From assembly GCF_017573545.1 (NCBI RefSeq), contig NZ_JAGEOK010000002.1, positions 310,001-374,000 of the forward strand: a stretch of DNA of 64,000 nucleotides. The letters are read 5' to 3'. Below the pieces are notes generated by a model. It was not told the DNA's origin. It saw only the letters and a list, made by a program, of their open reading frames with translations, and did no database searches. Below, in pieces: positions 16,226 through 24,623 of this stretch; the stretch's first letter is position 1; each line of letters begins with the position of its first letter. A program made the translations under genes and the position numbers. This DNA is from Actinomadura nitritigenes (lineage in GTDB: Bacteria; Actinomycetota; Actinomycetes; Streptosporangiales; Streptosporangiaceae).

Positions 16226-16863
16226 CGCGCGAACCAGCCGCCGAACAGGATGCCCGTCAACGCGCCGGCCAGCATGAACGGGCCGTACGGCAGCTCGTCC
16301 TTGCGCCCGGCGCGGCCGAGGAGCAGCCACGTCACGCTGTACACGCCGCCGTACAGGAAACCGGCGACCACGCCCGTCACCCATGCCGCCTCACCGAGCC
16401 ACCCGAGGTACAGGCCGAGGACACCGGCCAGTTTCACGTCGCCGCCGCCCATCGCGTGCGGCAGCAGGAAGCGCTGGACGAAGTAGAAGGCCCACAGCAC
16501 CGCCATCCCGATCAGGGCGTGCGCGAACCGGAGCGCGCCGTGCGCGGTGAACGGGACGGCCGCCGCCAGCAGCGCCGCGCCCGCGAAGTAGGACGGCAGC
16601 GTCAGCGGGTCCGGCAGCCGCCGGACCGCGGCGTCGATCACCGCGAGCAGGACGCCGACCACGCCGAGGTAGGCGAACGCCACGGAGTCCGCCCGTCCGC
16701 CGAGCCGGACCGCCAGCGCCGCGAGCACCGCGCCCGTCAGCACCGCGACCCCGGCCCGGGCGCGGGGCGTGAGCGGCCCGCGGTAGGCGGCCGTGACCGG
16801 GGCGCACAGCCACCCGGCGGCCGCTCCCGCGACCGCCGCTCCGGTGGCCGCGGCCTCGCCCAT
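16222..16863 (-). CDS. Prepilin peptidase (A24 family), copy 2, within the Tad cluster
   Basis: The 213-aa polytopic protein has the two catalytic Asp motifs of A24 peptidases: AVIDAAVRRLPDPLTLPSY and GGGDVKLAGVLGLYLGWLG. It is close in build to the copy at 7244-7864 and also lacks a methylase domain. Its ATG overlaps the stop of the 93-aa pilin gene (TGATG), and its own stop overlaps the start of the TadG-NlpC/P60 gene, so all three are coupled. It is the obvious processing enzyme for the two Flp pilins just upstream. Confidence 0.92.
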   Translation of the reverse strand: MGEAAATGAAVAGAAAGWLCAPVTAAYRGPLTPRARAGVAVLTGAVLAALAVRLGGRADSVAFAYLGVVGVLLAVIDAAVRRLPDPLTLPSYFAGAALLAAAVPFTAHGALRFAHALIGMAVLWAFYFVQRFLLPHAMGGGDVKLAGVLGLYLGWLGEAAWVTGVVAGFLYGGVYSVTWLLLGRAGRKDELPYGPFMLAGALTGILFGGWFAR

Positions 16864-17144
16864 CAGGTGTCGCCCTTGGCGCCGCCCGGGTCGCCCTCGA
16901 AGATCTGCTTGAGCGCGTCCTGGACCGCCTTGGTGACCGTGTCGACGATCCCGAGGCTGTAGAGCCCCGCGATGATCGCGGCCACCAGGATCAGCATCCC
17001 GGCCCACTCGAAAATGTCGGCGCCGCGGTCGTCGGGGTCCTTGAGCCGTTCGACGCGGTCCCGGAAGAAGAGCGCGGTCCGTTCGCCGCCCGACCACATC
17101 GACAACCGGGCGCGCACCAGGGCCGGAAGCAGAACGTTCATCAT
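16863..17144 (-). CDS. Flp-type pilin, 93 aa
   Basis: This is a small class III prepilin. A 37-residue basic leader ends in DDRG, and the mature part starts ADIFEWAGMLILVAAIIAGL, with Glu at +5 and a single hydrophobic helix. A short amphipathic tail ends in acidic and Gly residues. The leader is longer than in typical Flp proteins. ATG 17144 has an AGGGA site at good spacing; ATG 17141 is next to it. It follows the 84-aa pilin gene after 9 nt and overlaps the prepilin peptidase gene. It may be a major or a minor subunit. Confidence 0.85.
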   Translation of the reverse strand: MMNVLLPALVRARLSMWSGGERTALFFRDRVERLKDPDDRGADIFEWAGMLILVAAIIAGLYSLGIVDTVTKAVQDALKQIFEGDPGGAKGDT

Positions 17145-17153
17145 CGATTCCCT

Positions 17154-17408
17154 TTACCAGCAGATGCCGAGAACACAGGTCTTGTCGTTGCCCTTGTCGC
17201 CGCCCCCGCCGCCACCGCCACCGCCTGGGTCGCCGGAGAAGATGCTGGTGAGCGCGCCCTTGACGCCGTTCGTCGTGGTGTCGACGATGCCGAGGCCGTA
17301 GAGGCCGGCAATGACGGCGGCCACCAGGATCAGCATCCCGGCCCACTCGAAGACATCGGCCCCGCGATCGTCGCCCAGAACCCTTTTACGCACCGATTCG
17401 AGGATCAT
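17154..17408 (-). CDS. Flp-type pilin, 84 aa, with a Cys-containing tail
   Basis: The leader MILESVRKRVLGDDRG is followed by the mature start ADVFEWAGMLILVAAVIAGL, a canonical class III pilin helix with Glu at +5. After a short amphipathic stretch comes a run of nine Gly residues and the tail KTCVLGICW. The two Cys may form a disulphide at the pilus surface. It is the first gene after the 170-bp gap that separates the pilin block from the two-component system, so it probably has its own promoter, as is usual for abundantly made pilins. Confidence 0.85.
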   Translation of the reverse strand: MILESVRKRVLGDDRGADVFEWAGMLILVAAVIAGLYGLGIVDTTTNGVKGALTSIFSGDPGGGGGGGGGDKGNDKTCVLGICW

Positions 17409-17577
17409 CGGCGTCCTTTCCAGATGGCCTGTCCACCGGCCGGGAACGTTCGCCCGTCCGTTTTACGACCACCAAAATATGGAGCGGGCGCCGCCATTCC
17501 CAGGGCCCGCCGTCCCAATCGGCGGCCCGGGCGGGTGGGCCCAGGGGCCGGGGGCCGGCCCGCGGCCGCGGCACGGG

Positions 17578-18264
17578 TCACCGGGCCCGCCCCAGATCAC
17601 CGGCCGTGCCGATCCAGCGGGCGATCGCGGCGCCGCGCGAGGTGACGCCGAGCTTGGCGTAGATGCGGTTGACGTGGTTCTTCACCGTCTTCTCCGCCAG
17701 GAACAGCCGCGCCGCGATCTCCCCGTTGGACGCGCCCTGGACGATGAGCCGCATCACCTCCGCCTCCCGCGCCGACAGGCCGAAGCCCCCGTGCGGGGCG
17801 TCCGGCGGCGTCCGGGGCTCGGCGGGCGCGGACGCGGCGGTCTCGGACGTTTCCCGGACGGCGCCGACCAGCGCGGACACCGCCGCGGGCGACAGCGGGT
17901 GCGCGCCGCCGACCGCGCCGTGCACGGCCGCGATCAGCTCGTCCGCGGTGAACGCGCCGTGCACGAGGTAGCCGGTCGCGCCCTTGCCGAGCGCGGCCCG
18001 CACGGTGCCGGGGTCGTCGGTGTAGGTCAGCATGAGGACCCGGGCCAGCGGGCTGATCTCCGCCACGGCGGCGACGCCGTCCATGAGCGGCATCCGCACG
18101 TCCAGCAGCACCAGGTCAGGGCGGAGCCGGGCGGTGAGCTCCACGGCGCGCCGCCCGTCGCCCGCTTCGCCCGCGACCTCGATCCCGTGCGCCTCCAGCA
18201 GCGACACCAGGCCGGAGCGGACCACCACGTTGTCGTCGGCGACGAGGACCCGCGGCGCGCCCAT
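17578..18264 (-). CDS. NarL/LuxR-type response regulator
   Basis: The 228-aa protein has an N-terminal receiver (about residues 4-118) with the acidic pocket (VADDN), the phosphorylatable Asp in LLDVRMPLMDG, and conserved Thr (LTYTDD) and Lys (GKGATGYLV). An Ala/Pro-rich linker leads to a LuxR-type helix-turn-helix (about 158-215; LSAREAEVMRLIVQGASNGE). It starts directly after the stop of the sensor kinase gene, so the pair is co-expressed. Location between the Tad machinery and the pilin genes suggests that it controls piliation; no binding site was identified. Confidence 0.92.
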   Translation of the reverse strand: MGAPRVLVADDNVVVRSGLVSLLEAHGIEVAGEAGDGRRAVELTARLRPDLVLLDVRMPLMDGVAAVAEISPLARVLMLTYTDDPGTVRAALGKGATGYLVHGAFTADELIAAVHGAVGGAHPLSPAAVSALVGAVRETSETAASAPAEPRTPPDAPHGGFGLSAREAEVMRLIVQGASNGEIAARLFLAEKTVKNHVNRIYAKLGVTSRGAAIARWIGTAGDLGRAR

Positions 18265-19506
18265 TCAGCCCACCTCCGCGGGCCGGTCCGCGCCGGCGGG
18301 GTCGGCCGGCGCCGCCGCTACGCGGACGAGGAGGGTCGTGCCCTCGCCCGGCTCCGAGCGGACGAGCGCCGTCCCGCCGGCCCGTTCCGCGCGCTCGTAG
18401 ACGCCGACCAGGCCGTAGCGGCCGCGGCGCGCGTGGTCGGCCGGCGATGCCGTGCGGAACCCGCGCCCGTCGTCGCGGACCGTCAGGACGACGTCGCCCG
18501 CCGCCCGCGCGAGCCGGACGGTCACGTTCGCGGCGTCCGCGTGCCGTTCCACGTTGGCGAGGGCCTCGCCGAGGATGGCGAGCACCTCGTGGCGCGAGCG
18601 CTGCGGGAGCCGGGCGTCCGCGGCGACGTCGGCCTGGACGGTGACGCCCGTCCGGGCCGACCAGGCGGCGCAGGCGGCGCGGACCGCCTCGGGCAGCGGC
18701 GCCGCGGCGGTGGCGTCGCGCAGATCGGTCAGCAGGCCGCGCGCCTCCCGGGACGCGGTCTCGGCCGCGTCCGCCAGCCGGGCCGCCTCCCGCTCGGCGC
18801 GCTCGGGCGCGGTGCGGATCCACGCGGGCAGCGCGCACGCGGCGAGCGCGACGCCCCGCAGCGTCTTGGCGAGCGAGTCGTGCATCTCCCTGGCCAGCCG
18901 GGCGCGTTCCTCGGCGGCGGCGGCCGCGCCCTCGGCGACGACCCGCGCGTCCTCCGCCGCCGCGTGCTCCTCGAACAGCCGGCGCAGCGCCACGCCCGCG
19001 AACCCGACGAGCGGGTAGTAGGCGGGCTGGCTGGCCAGCGCCTGGAACGTGCCGACGTCGGCGTGCGGGACGGCGAACGTGACGAAGTACCCGGCGATCT
19101 GCACGACGGACACGATCAGCATGCCCGGCCACCGGTACAGCAGCCCCGCCGCCGCCGCGGTCGCCACCGTGGACAGGAAGAACGGCCCGGACGGCCCGCA
19201 CACCGCCAGCACCGCGAACCCCACGCACAGGTCGAGCGCGACGAGCAGCGGATGGTCGAGCAGCCGCGGGACGATCCGGTCGACGTGCCGGGAGACCAGC
19301 CAGGACAGCAGCCCGACGCACGCCACCATGACGAACGTCGCGACCGTCAGCCCGCGCACCGCGAGGACGAGCAGCGTGATCGCCGCCATCAGCGTCCGCA
19401 CCTGCATGAGGAGCCGGAACGCGGCGTCGATCCGCGACCGGGCCCGCGCGGCCTCGCACGCCCCCGCGCCGGGACCCGGGGCGGGGTCAGTGACCGAGGA
19501 CGGCAC
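18265..19506 (-). CDS. Membrane sensor histidine kinase (HisKA_3 type)
   Basis: The 413-aa kinase has about five membrane helices in residues 30-175, a coiled segment, a HisKA_3 phosphoacceptor with His in REMHDSLAKTLRGVA, and an HATPase domain (about 290-400) with the N-box ALANVERHADA and the G-box VRDDGRGF. There is no large extracytoplasmic domain, so the signal is probably sensed within the membrane. Its start overlaps the end of tadC by 20 bp, placing the two-component system inside the Tad transcription unit. The cognate regulator follows immediately. Confidence 0.92.
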   Translation of the reverse strand: MPSSVTDPAPGPGAGACEAARARSRIDAAFRLLMQVRTLMAAITLLVLAVRGLTVATFVMVACVGLLSWLVSRHVDRIVPRLLDHPLLVALDLCVGFAVLAVCGPSGPFFLSTVATAAAAGLLYRWPGMLIVSVVQIAGYFVTFAVPHADVGTFQALASQPAYYPLVGFAGVALRRLFEEHAAAEDARVVAEGAAAAAEERARLAREMHDSLAKTLRGVALAACALPAWIRTAPERAEREAARLADAAETASREARGLLTDLRDATAAAPLPEAVRAACAAWSARTGVTVQADVAADARLPQRSRHEVLAILGEALANVERHADAANVTVRLARAAGDVVLTVRDDGRGFRTASPADHARRGRYGLVGVYERAERAGGTALVRSEPGEGTTLLVRVAAAPADPAGADRPAEVG

Positions 19507-20386
19507 CGAGATCAGCTCCCGAGCTGTAGAAGAGCGCGCCGAGCACGACGAGGATCAGCGCCGGCAGGGTGAGGGCGGTGGTGACGGCGGTGACCTGCGG
19601 CGTCGTCCGCTGCGCCTTGCGCCGCGCCCACTGCGCCGACTCGCGGCGCATGTCGGTGGCGATGTCGATGAGGGCCGTCGCGAGCGGCGCGCCCAGCTCC
19701 TCGGCCTGCAGGACGGCCGTGACGAACTGGCTCAGCATCTCCGACCGGTTGCGGCGCCGCAGATCCTCGAACGCCTCGCGGCGGGACGTGCCGAGCTCCA
19801 TCTGCCGCAGCGCGATCGTGAACTCGTCCGCCAGCGGCCCCGGCATGCTCTCCACGACCCGGGCCAGCGAGTGCCGGAACCCCATGCCCGCCGACACCGT
19901 CACGGCGAGGACGTCGAGGAAGTCGGGCATGCCGCGCTGCATCTCGTCGCGGCGGCTGCGGGCGCGGCCGAGCAGGAACAGCTCGTTCTGGAAGATCCCC
20001 GCGAGGCAGATCAGCCCCATCGGGACCTGCCCCGCGGCGAGCAGCAGCACCCCCAGCGAGCCGAACAGGACCGCGTACCCGGCGGTGATGCGCGCGTACG
20101 ACTCGACCGTCATGCCGCCCGGACGGCCCGCCGCGTCGATCCGCTCGCGGATCCGGCGGTGCCAGGGGGCGAGCGCGGTCATCAGGGGGCGGCCGAAGGG
20201 CCGGCCGAGCCGCCCGGCCAGCCGGTTCAGCCCGAACACCTCGCCCCGGCCGGGCCGCGCGGCGGGCGCCGGAGCGGACGCGGCGAGCGCCGACCCCGCC
20301 ACCCGCTCCCCGCCGGTGAGCAGGACGAAGCCCCAGGCGCCCAGCAGCACGCTGAGCCCGGCGCCGCCCGCCAGCACGAAGATCAT
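19487..20386 (-). CDS. tadC: Tad pilus inner-membrane platform protein TadC
   Basis: The 299-aa protein has a type II secretion F domain (about residues 150-275) with the marks PDFLDVLAVTVSAGMGF and the EELGAPLATAL segment, flanked by four hydrophobic helices. With TadB it forms the membrane platform on which the TadA ATPase acts. It follows tadB after 9 nt and overlaps the histidine kinase gene. Confidence 0.92.
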   Translation of the reverse strand: MIFVLAGGAGLSVLLGAWGFVLLTGGERVAGSALAASAPAPAARPGRGEVFGLNRLAGRLGRPFGRPLMTALAPWHRRIRERIDAAGRPGGMTVESYARITAGYAVLFGSLGVLLLAAGQVPMGLICLAGIFQNELFLLGRARSRRDEMQRGMPDFLDVLAVTVSAGMGFRHSLARVVESMPGPLADEFTIALRQMELGTSRREAFEDLRRRNRSEMLSQFVTAVLQAEELGAPLATALIDIATDMRRESAQWARRKAQRTTPQVTAVTTALTLPALILVVLGALFYSSGADLGAVLGH

Positions 20387-20395
20387 CTGGTCACC

Positions 20396-21319
20396 TCACA
20401 CGTCGATCCGGGTGATCCGGCGGATGACCACCAGGCTGGCCGTGAACAGCCCCGCGCCGGCCGCGAGCATCAGCTGGCCGGTGAGGTGGGTGCTCATCTC
20501 GCGCAGCGCCCCCGGCTCGATCTGGTTGATCATGGCGATGCCGGCGACGCCGAGGATCCCGACCGCCCAGTTCGACACCACCGCCTGGCCGAGGATCGTG
20601 CGCACCTCGCGGCGGATCTCCTTGCGGTCCTCCAGCGTCCCGGCGATGCTGCGCAGCGCGGTGACCAGCGACCCGCCCGACCGCGCCGACACCAGCAGCG
20701 TGCTGACCAGCACGCCGAGCTCCCGGGACGGCAGCCGGCCCGCCAGGTCGCCGAGCACCGCCTCCAGCGACTCGCCGAGCCGCAGCCCGTCGGCGGCGCG
20801 GCGCAGCTCGGTGCGGGCCGGGTCGTCCAGCTCGTCGGCGGCCAGCGCGATCGCGGTGCGCAGCGACAGCCCGGCCTGCGCGGCGTTGGACAGCACCCGC
20901 GCCAGCTCCGGGAGCTGCGCGACGAACTCCTCCTTGCGCCGCTCCTCCCGCCGGCGCAGGTAGCCGAAGAACACGAACCCGACCGCGACGGCGGCGGCGA
21001 CGCCGAACACCGGCCCGAGCAGCCGGCCGATCAGCACGATGGCGGCGAGCCCGCCCGCGACGATCGCGAGCAGGAACGTGGAGACGCGCATCGCCAGGCC
21101 CGCCGCGGCGATCCGGCGGGCCAGCAGCCGGCCGAGCTCGGTGCCGCGCAGCCGCCGGTCGAGCCGGACGAGCGGGCCGTCGGGCGGCGCCTCCCCGTCC
21201 AGCCGGGACCGGACGGTGATGCCGCGGCGCAGCTCCCGGCCCGCGGCGAACTCCCCCACGCCCCAGACGGCCAGGACCCCCGTGACCGCCATCAGCAGCA
21301 CGATGACCGGCAGGCTCAT
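20396..21319 (-). CDS. tadB: Tad pilus inner-membrane platform protein TadB
   Basis: The 307-aa protein has helices at about residues 2-20, 90-135 and 265-300, and a T2SSF domain (about 150-270) with LPELARVLSNAAQAGLSLRT and LLVSARSGGSLVTALRSIA. It is the partner of TadC. The ATG at 21319 has an AGGAGGAG site at good spacing; a GTG at 21325 is in frame but too close to it. It overlaps the end of tadA by 4 bp. Confidence 0.92.
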   Translation of the reverse strand: MSLPVIVLLMAVTGVLAVWGVGEFAAGRELRRGITVRSRLDGEAPPDGPLVRLDRRLRGTELGRLLARRIAAAGLAMRVSTFLLAIVAGGLAAIVLIGRLLGPVFGVAAAVAVGFVFFGYLRRREERRKEEFVAQLPELARVLSNAAQAGLSLRTAIALAADELDDPARTELRRAADGLRLGESLEAVLGDLAGRLPSRELGVLVSTLLVSARSGGSLVTALRSIAGTLEDRKEIRREVRTILGQAVVSNWAVGILGVAGIAMINQIEPGALREMSTHLTGQLMLAAGAGLFTASLVVIRRITRIDV

Positions 21320-22635
21320 CGCCACTCCTCCTCCTCGGCCCGGACACCGAACGCCGGCGGGACGCCCTCGCCGGCGTGGAACAGCCGGGTCGCCAGCGGC
21401 GCGGGCAGCGGACGGTGCCGGAACTCGCCCCGCACCATCCGGTCCGGCCCGATCGGCAGCGACTCGAAGTTCATGATCGGCTCCAGCCGGAGCCGCTCCC
21501 CGCGCCGCGTCGCCACCGCCGCGATCTCCACGATCCGGCGCGATCCGTCCGGGCCCCGGCCGAGGTGGACGATCACGTCGACGGCGCTGTCGATCTGGTC
21601 GCGGATCGTGTCGAACGGCAGCTTGACGTCGCTCATGCTGGCCAGCGTCTGCAGCCGGTACACCGCGTCCTCGGTGGAGTTGGCGTGCACCGTCACCATC
21701 GAGCCCTCGTGGCCGGTGTTCATGGCCTGGAGCATGTCGAGGGTCTCGCCGCCGCGGACCTCGCCGACGATGATCCGGTCCGGGCGCATCCGCAGCGCGT
21801 TGCGGACCAGGTCGCGGATCGTGATCCGGCCCTTGTCCTCGATGTTCGGCGGGCGCGACTCCAGCGGCACCACGTGCTCCTGCCGCAGCCGCAGCTCCGC
21901 CGAGTCCTCGATCGTCACGATCCGCTCGTGGCCGGGGATGAACGCTGACAGCGCGTTCAGCATCGTCGTCTTGCCCGTCCCGGTGCCGCCCGAGATGACC
22001 AGGTTCAGCCGGGCCCGGACGAGCGCGGCCAGCAGCAGCCCCGTCGGCGCGTCCAGGCTGGCCCGCGCGGCGAGCTCCTCGATCGTGTACGAGCGGGGGA
22101 ACCGGCGGATCGTCAGCACCGGCCCCACCAGCGACAGCGGCGGGATGATCACGTTGACCCGCTCGCCGCCCGGCAGCCGCGCGTCCACCATCGGGCTCGA
22201 CTCGTCCACCCGGCGGTTCACCTGCGCGACGATCCGGTCGATCGTCTGGTACAGCTGGTCCTCGCTGGCGAACGCGGTGTCGACCCGCTCCACCCGGCCC
22301 TCCCGCTCCACGAACACGTGGTCGGGGCCGTTCACCATGATCTCGGTGACGGTCTCGTCGGCCAGCAGCGGTTCGAGCACGCCGAGGCCGAGCGCCTCGT
22401 CCACCACCCGGCGGACCAGCGCCGCCCGCTCCCCCGGCGACAGCACCGGCCCCTCGCGGCCGACGATGTGCCCGGTGACCTTCTCCAGCCGGGCGCGCCG
22501 CTGCGCCAGCCCGAGCAGCGCCAGCTCGTCGAGGTTCACCTCCTCCAGCAGCCGGCGGCGCCAGTGCGACACCCCGGCGCGGCTCGCGGCGGTGCCGTGG
22601 AGCCGCTCGTCCTCCAGGCGGTCCCTCAGTCCCAT
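21316..22635 (-). CDS. tadA: Tad pilus assembly ATPase TadA (CpaF family)
   Basis: The 439-aa secretion ATPase powers pilus assembly from the cytoplasmic face. It has an N-terminal helical domain (about residues 1-115) and a VirB11/CpaF core with Walker A (GGTGTGKTTMLNAL), an Asp box (IVTIEDSAELRL), Walker B (RIIVGEVRGGETLDMLQAM) and a His box (TGHEGSMVTVHANS). All core residues are intact. It starts 4 nt after the TadE gene stop and overlaps tadB. Confidence 0.95.
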   Translation of the reverse strand: MGLRDRLEDERLHGTAASRAGVSHWRRRLLEEVNLDELALLGLAQRRARLEKVTGHIVGREGPVLSPGERAALVRRVVDEALGLGVLEPLLADETVTEIMVNGPDHVFVEREGRVERVDTAFASEDQLYQTIDRIVAQVNRRVDESSPMVDARLPGGERVNVIIPPLSLVGPVLTIRRFPRSYTIEELAARASLDAPTGLLLAALVRARLNLVISGGTGTGKTTMLNALSAFIPGHERIVTIEDSAELRLRQEHVVPLESRPPNIEDKGRITIRDLVRNALRMRPDRIIVGEVRGGETLDMLQAMNTGHEGSMVTVHANSTEDAVYRLQTLASMSDVKLPFDTIRDQIDSAVDVIVHLGRGPDGSRRIVEIAAVATRRGERLRLEPIMNFESLPIGPDRMVRGEFRHRPLPAPLATRLFHAGEGVPPAFGVRAEEEEWR

Positions 22636-22639
22636 CGGC

Positions 22640-23053
22640 TCACCCTTCCGGCATCGTGACGGTGCGGGTCACGGTGTAGTCGAGCGGGACGCCGCGCCAC
22701 AGCAGCGGCACCTTCGCCCGGACGGTGCAGGACACGCCGTCGCCGCCGGCCTCGCCGCCGCGCAGCACCCGCTCGTTCAGCCAGCCCGGCAGGGCCGCGG
22801 CCGCCGCCGGGACGCAGGCCGACGCGTCCTGCCGCATGGCCGCCACGCGGGCGCCGGTCCGCGCCGCGTTCTCCACCCGCTCGACCGTCACGGACGCCAT
22901 CAGCGCCTCGAAGCAGACCAGCACGACCGCCAGCACGATCGGGAGCAGCGCGGCGAACTCGACGGACGCGGTCCCGCGGTCGGCGGCGGGACCAGCGGTC
23001 AGGGCAGCGCCGGGGGCGGGACCCGCGGTCCGGGCGGCGTCGGGGGCGGGCAC
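22640..23053 (-). CDS. TadE-like minor pilin
   Basis: The 137-aa protein has a Pro/Ala-rich lead and then DRGTASVEFAALLPIVLAVV, a TadE signal with Glu at +5 and Phe at +6 after the Gly cut. A mixed C-terminal domain has two Cys (ASACVPAA and VSCTV). The GTG at 23053 follows the previous stop by 4 nt. The unusually long lead before the signal may mean that the true start is further in. Confidence 0.85.
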   Translation of the reverse strand: MPAPDAARTAGPAPGAALTAGPAADRGTASVEFAALLPIVLAVVLVCFEALMASVTVERVENAARTGARVAAMRQDASACVPAAAAALPGWLNERVLRGGEAGGDGVSCTVRAKVPLLWRGVPLDYTVTRTVTMPEG

Positions 23054-23057
23054 GGCG

Positions 23058-24623
23058 TCACCCGCCCCCCGCGCCCTCGTCGACGATCCTGGCGCGGGTG
23101 GTCAGCCCGAACGTCGACGACCAGCCCGGCAGGACCGCCGGGACGTCCACCGTCACCTTCGCGTACCCGTCCTCGACGCCCAGGTGCAGCACGTCCTCGC
23201 CGCCCCACGGGCCCGCGACCCGCGCCACGGCGCGGCGCCGCACCTCCTGCCTCGCCTCCGGGGTGTCATAGCCGACCACGGCCACCGCCCGCGCCGCCTC
23301 GTCCGCCGCGTGGCTCGCGTACATCGAGGTCAGCCCGGTCAGCAGCGCCTGCCAGCAGAGCAGCAGCACCAGCCCGACCAGCGGGACGATCGCCGCGAAG
23401 TCCACCGACGCCGCGCCCCGGTCGCGCGGGTCCTCCCGCGCCCCCGGCTCGTCCAGCAGGCCCGTCTCGCGGACCAGCCCGCTGATCGCCTTGCGGAAGT
23501 CGGAGCTCTTCACCGCCTCCGGCGAGCCGGTGTTCGACGCGTCCTCCAGCGCCCGGTACACCGCCGGGACCGTCGTCCCGAGCAGCCCCACGCCGACGAT
23601 CTTCGCGGCAAGGTCCGGCTGGATCTCGTTGCGGCGGTCGTGCCGGTTCAGCAGGACCACGGTGTCCTCCTCCTTGCGGACCCGCAGCCGCCCCCACATC
23701 TTCACCAGCCGCTTCGCGCCGCGCAGGGCGGGCAGGTCCGGGGTCGCCGCGATCACCACCCGGTCGGCCAGCTCCACCGCCATCGCGCTCGCCTCCGACA
23801 GCTGGGCGCCGCAGTCGACGATCACCACCTGGTACCGGGCCCGCAGCGCGGCGAGGATCTGCCGGGTCGCGCGGGCCGGCACGTCCTCGGCCCGCTCCCC
23901 CTCCGCCGGGGCCGGCAGCAGGTGCAGGCCGAGGCGGTGCACGAACAGCGCCTCGGCGAGCGTCGGGCCGTCCAGGTCGTCGGCCGCCCCGACGAGGTCG
24001 GCGATGCTGCGCCGGTGCACGACGTCCAGGTAGCCGGCGGCGTCGCCCTTCTGCAGGTCCAGGTCGACCAGGCACACGCCGCGGCCCGCCGTCGCCGCCG
24101 CCACGGCGAGATGCACCGCGATCGTCGTCGCGCCCGTCCCGCCCTTGGCGCCGCACACCGCCAGCACCGTCCCGACGCGGCCGGGCGGCGGGCCGTCCTC
24201 GGACGAGTCGAAGTGCCGGCGCATCGTCCGGGCCCACTCCGCCGCCGCCTCCACCCGGCCCTGCAGCTCCGACAGCGTCGGCTCGGTCGAGATCACCCCG
24301 CGCGCGCCCGCCGCCATCGCCGCGCCGAACGTCTCCGCCGTCGCCTCCTCCGCGATCAGCACCACCGGCAGGTGCGGGTGCCGGACGCCCAGCTCGCGGA
24401 TCAGGTCCAGCGCCGGCAGCGGCCCGAGGGCCTGGTGCAGCAGCACCACGTCCAGGCCGGGCGCGCCCGCCGCCGCGCCCACCACGTCCCCGGTGCTGGT
24501 CTCCACCCCGGCGACCTCGACCGCGCCAAGCTCGCGGAACTGCGCGTTCAGCAGGGACGCCAGGTCGCGGTCATCGGTCGCCAGCAGCACCCGGACGGGC
24601 CGTCCGGTCACGGGGCCGTTCAC
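23058..24623 (-). CDS. TadZ/CpaE-like localisation ATPase fused to a TadE-like pilin
   Basis: The 521-aa product has an N-terminal receiver-like domain (about residues 8-125), a MinD-like ATPase domain (about 140-375), and a C-terminal TadE-like part (about 385-521) beginning DRGAASVDFAAIVPLVGLVL. The P-loop GAKGGTGATTIA keeps the first Lys but has Ala where the catalytic Lys usually sits. Such loss is known in TadZ/CpaE proteins, which place the pilus at the pole. The fusion joins a cytoplasmic protein to a protein that is normally cleaved and exported. Starting at GTG 24623, it overlaps the CpaB stop (GTGA). The frame is continuous with no sign of a missed stop. Confidence 0.85.
   Translation of the reverse strand: MNGPVTGRPVRVLLATDDRDLASLLNAQFRELGAVEVAGVETSTGDVVGAAAGAPGLDVVLLHQALGPLPALDLIRELGVRHPHLPVVLIAEEATAETFGAAMAAGARGVISTEPTLSELQGRVEAAAEWARTMRRHFDSSEDGPPPGRVGTVLAVCGAKGGTGATTIAVHLAVAAATAGRGVCLVDLDLQKGDAAGYLDVVHRRSIADLVGAADDLDGPTLAEALFVHRLGLHLLPAPAEGERAEDVPARATRQILAALRARYQVVIVDCGAQLSEASAMAVELADRVVIAATPDLPALRGAKRLVKMWGRLRVRKEEDTVVLLNRHDRRNEIQPDLAAKIVGVGLLGTTVPAVYRALEDASNTGSPEAVKSSDFRKAISGLVRETGLLDEPGAREDPRDRGAASVDFAAIVPLVGLVLLLCWQALLTGLTSMYASHAADEAARAVAVVGYDTPEARQEVRRRAVARVAGPWGGEDVLHLGVEDGYAKVTVDVPAVLPGWSSTFGLTTRARIVDEGAGGG

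Noticed and set aside
13484..16486. 1000-codon plus-strand frame
   Set aside because: It covers the antisense of three well-supported minus-strand genes and has no recognisable domain. Length alone is not evidence at this GC content.
19049..23485. 1478-codon plus-strand frame opposite the tad genes
   Set aside because: The minus-strand TadA, TadB and TadC motifs are unambiguous. The plus frame is low-complexity antisense.
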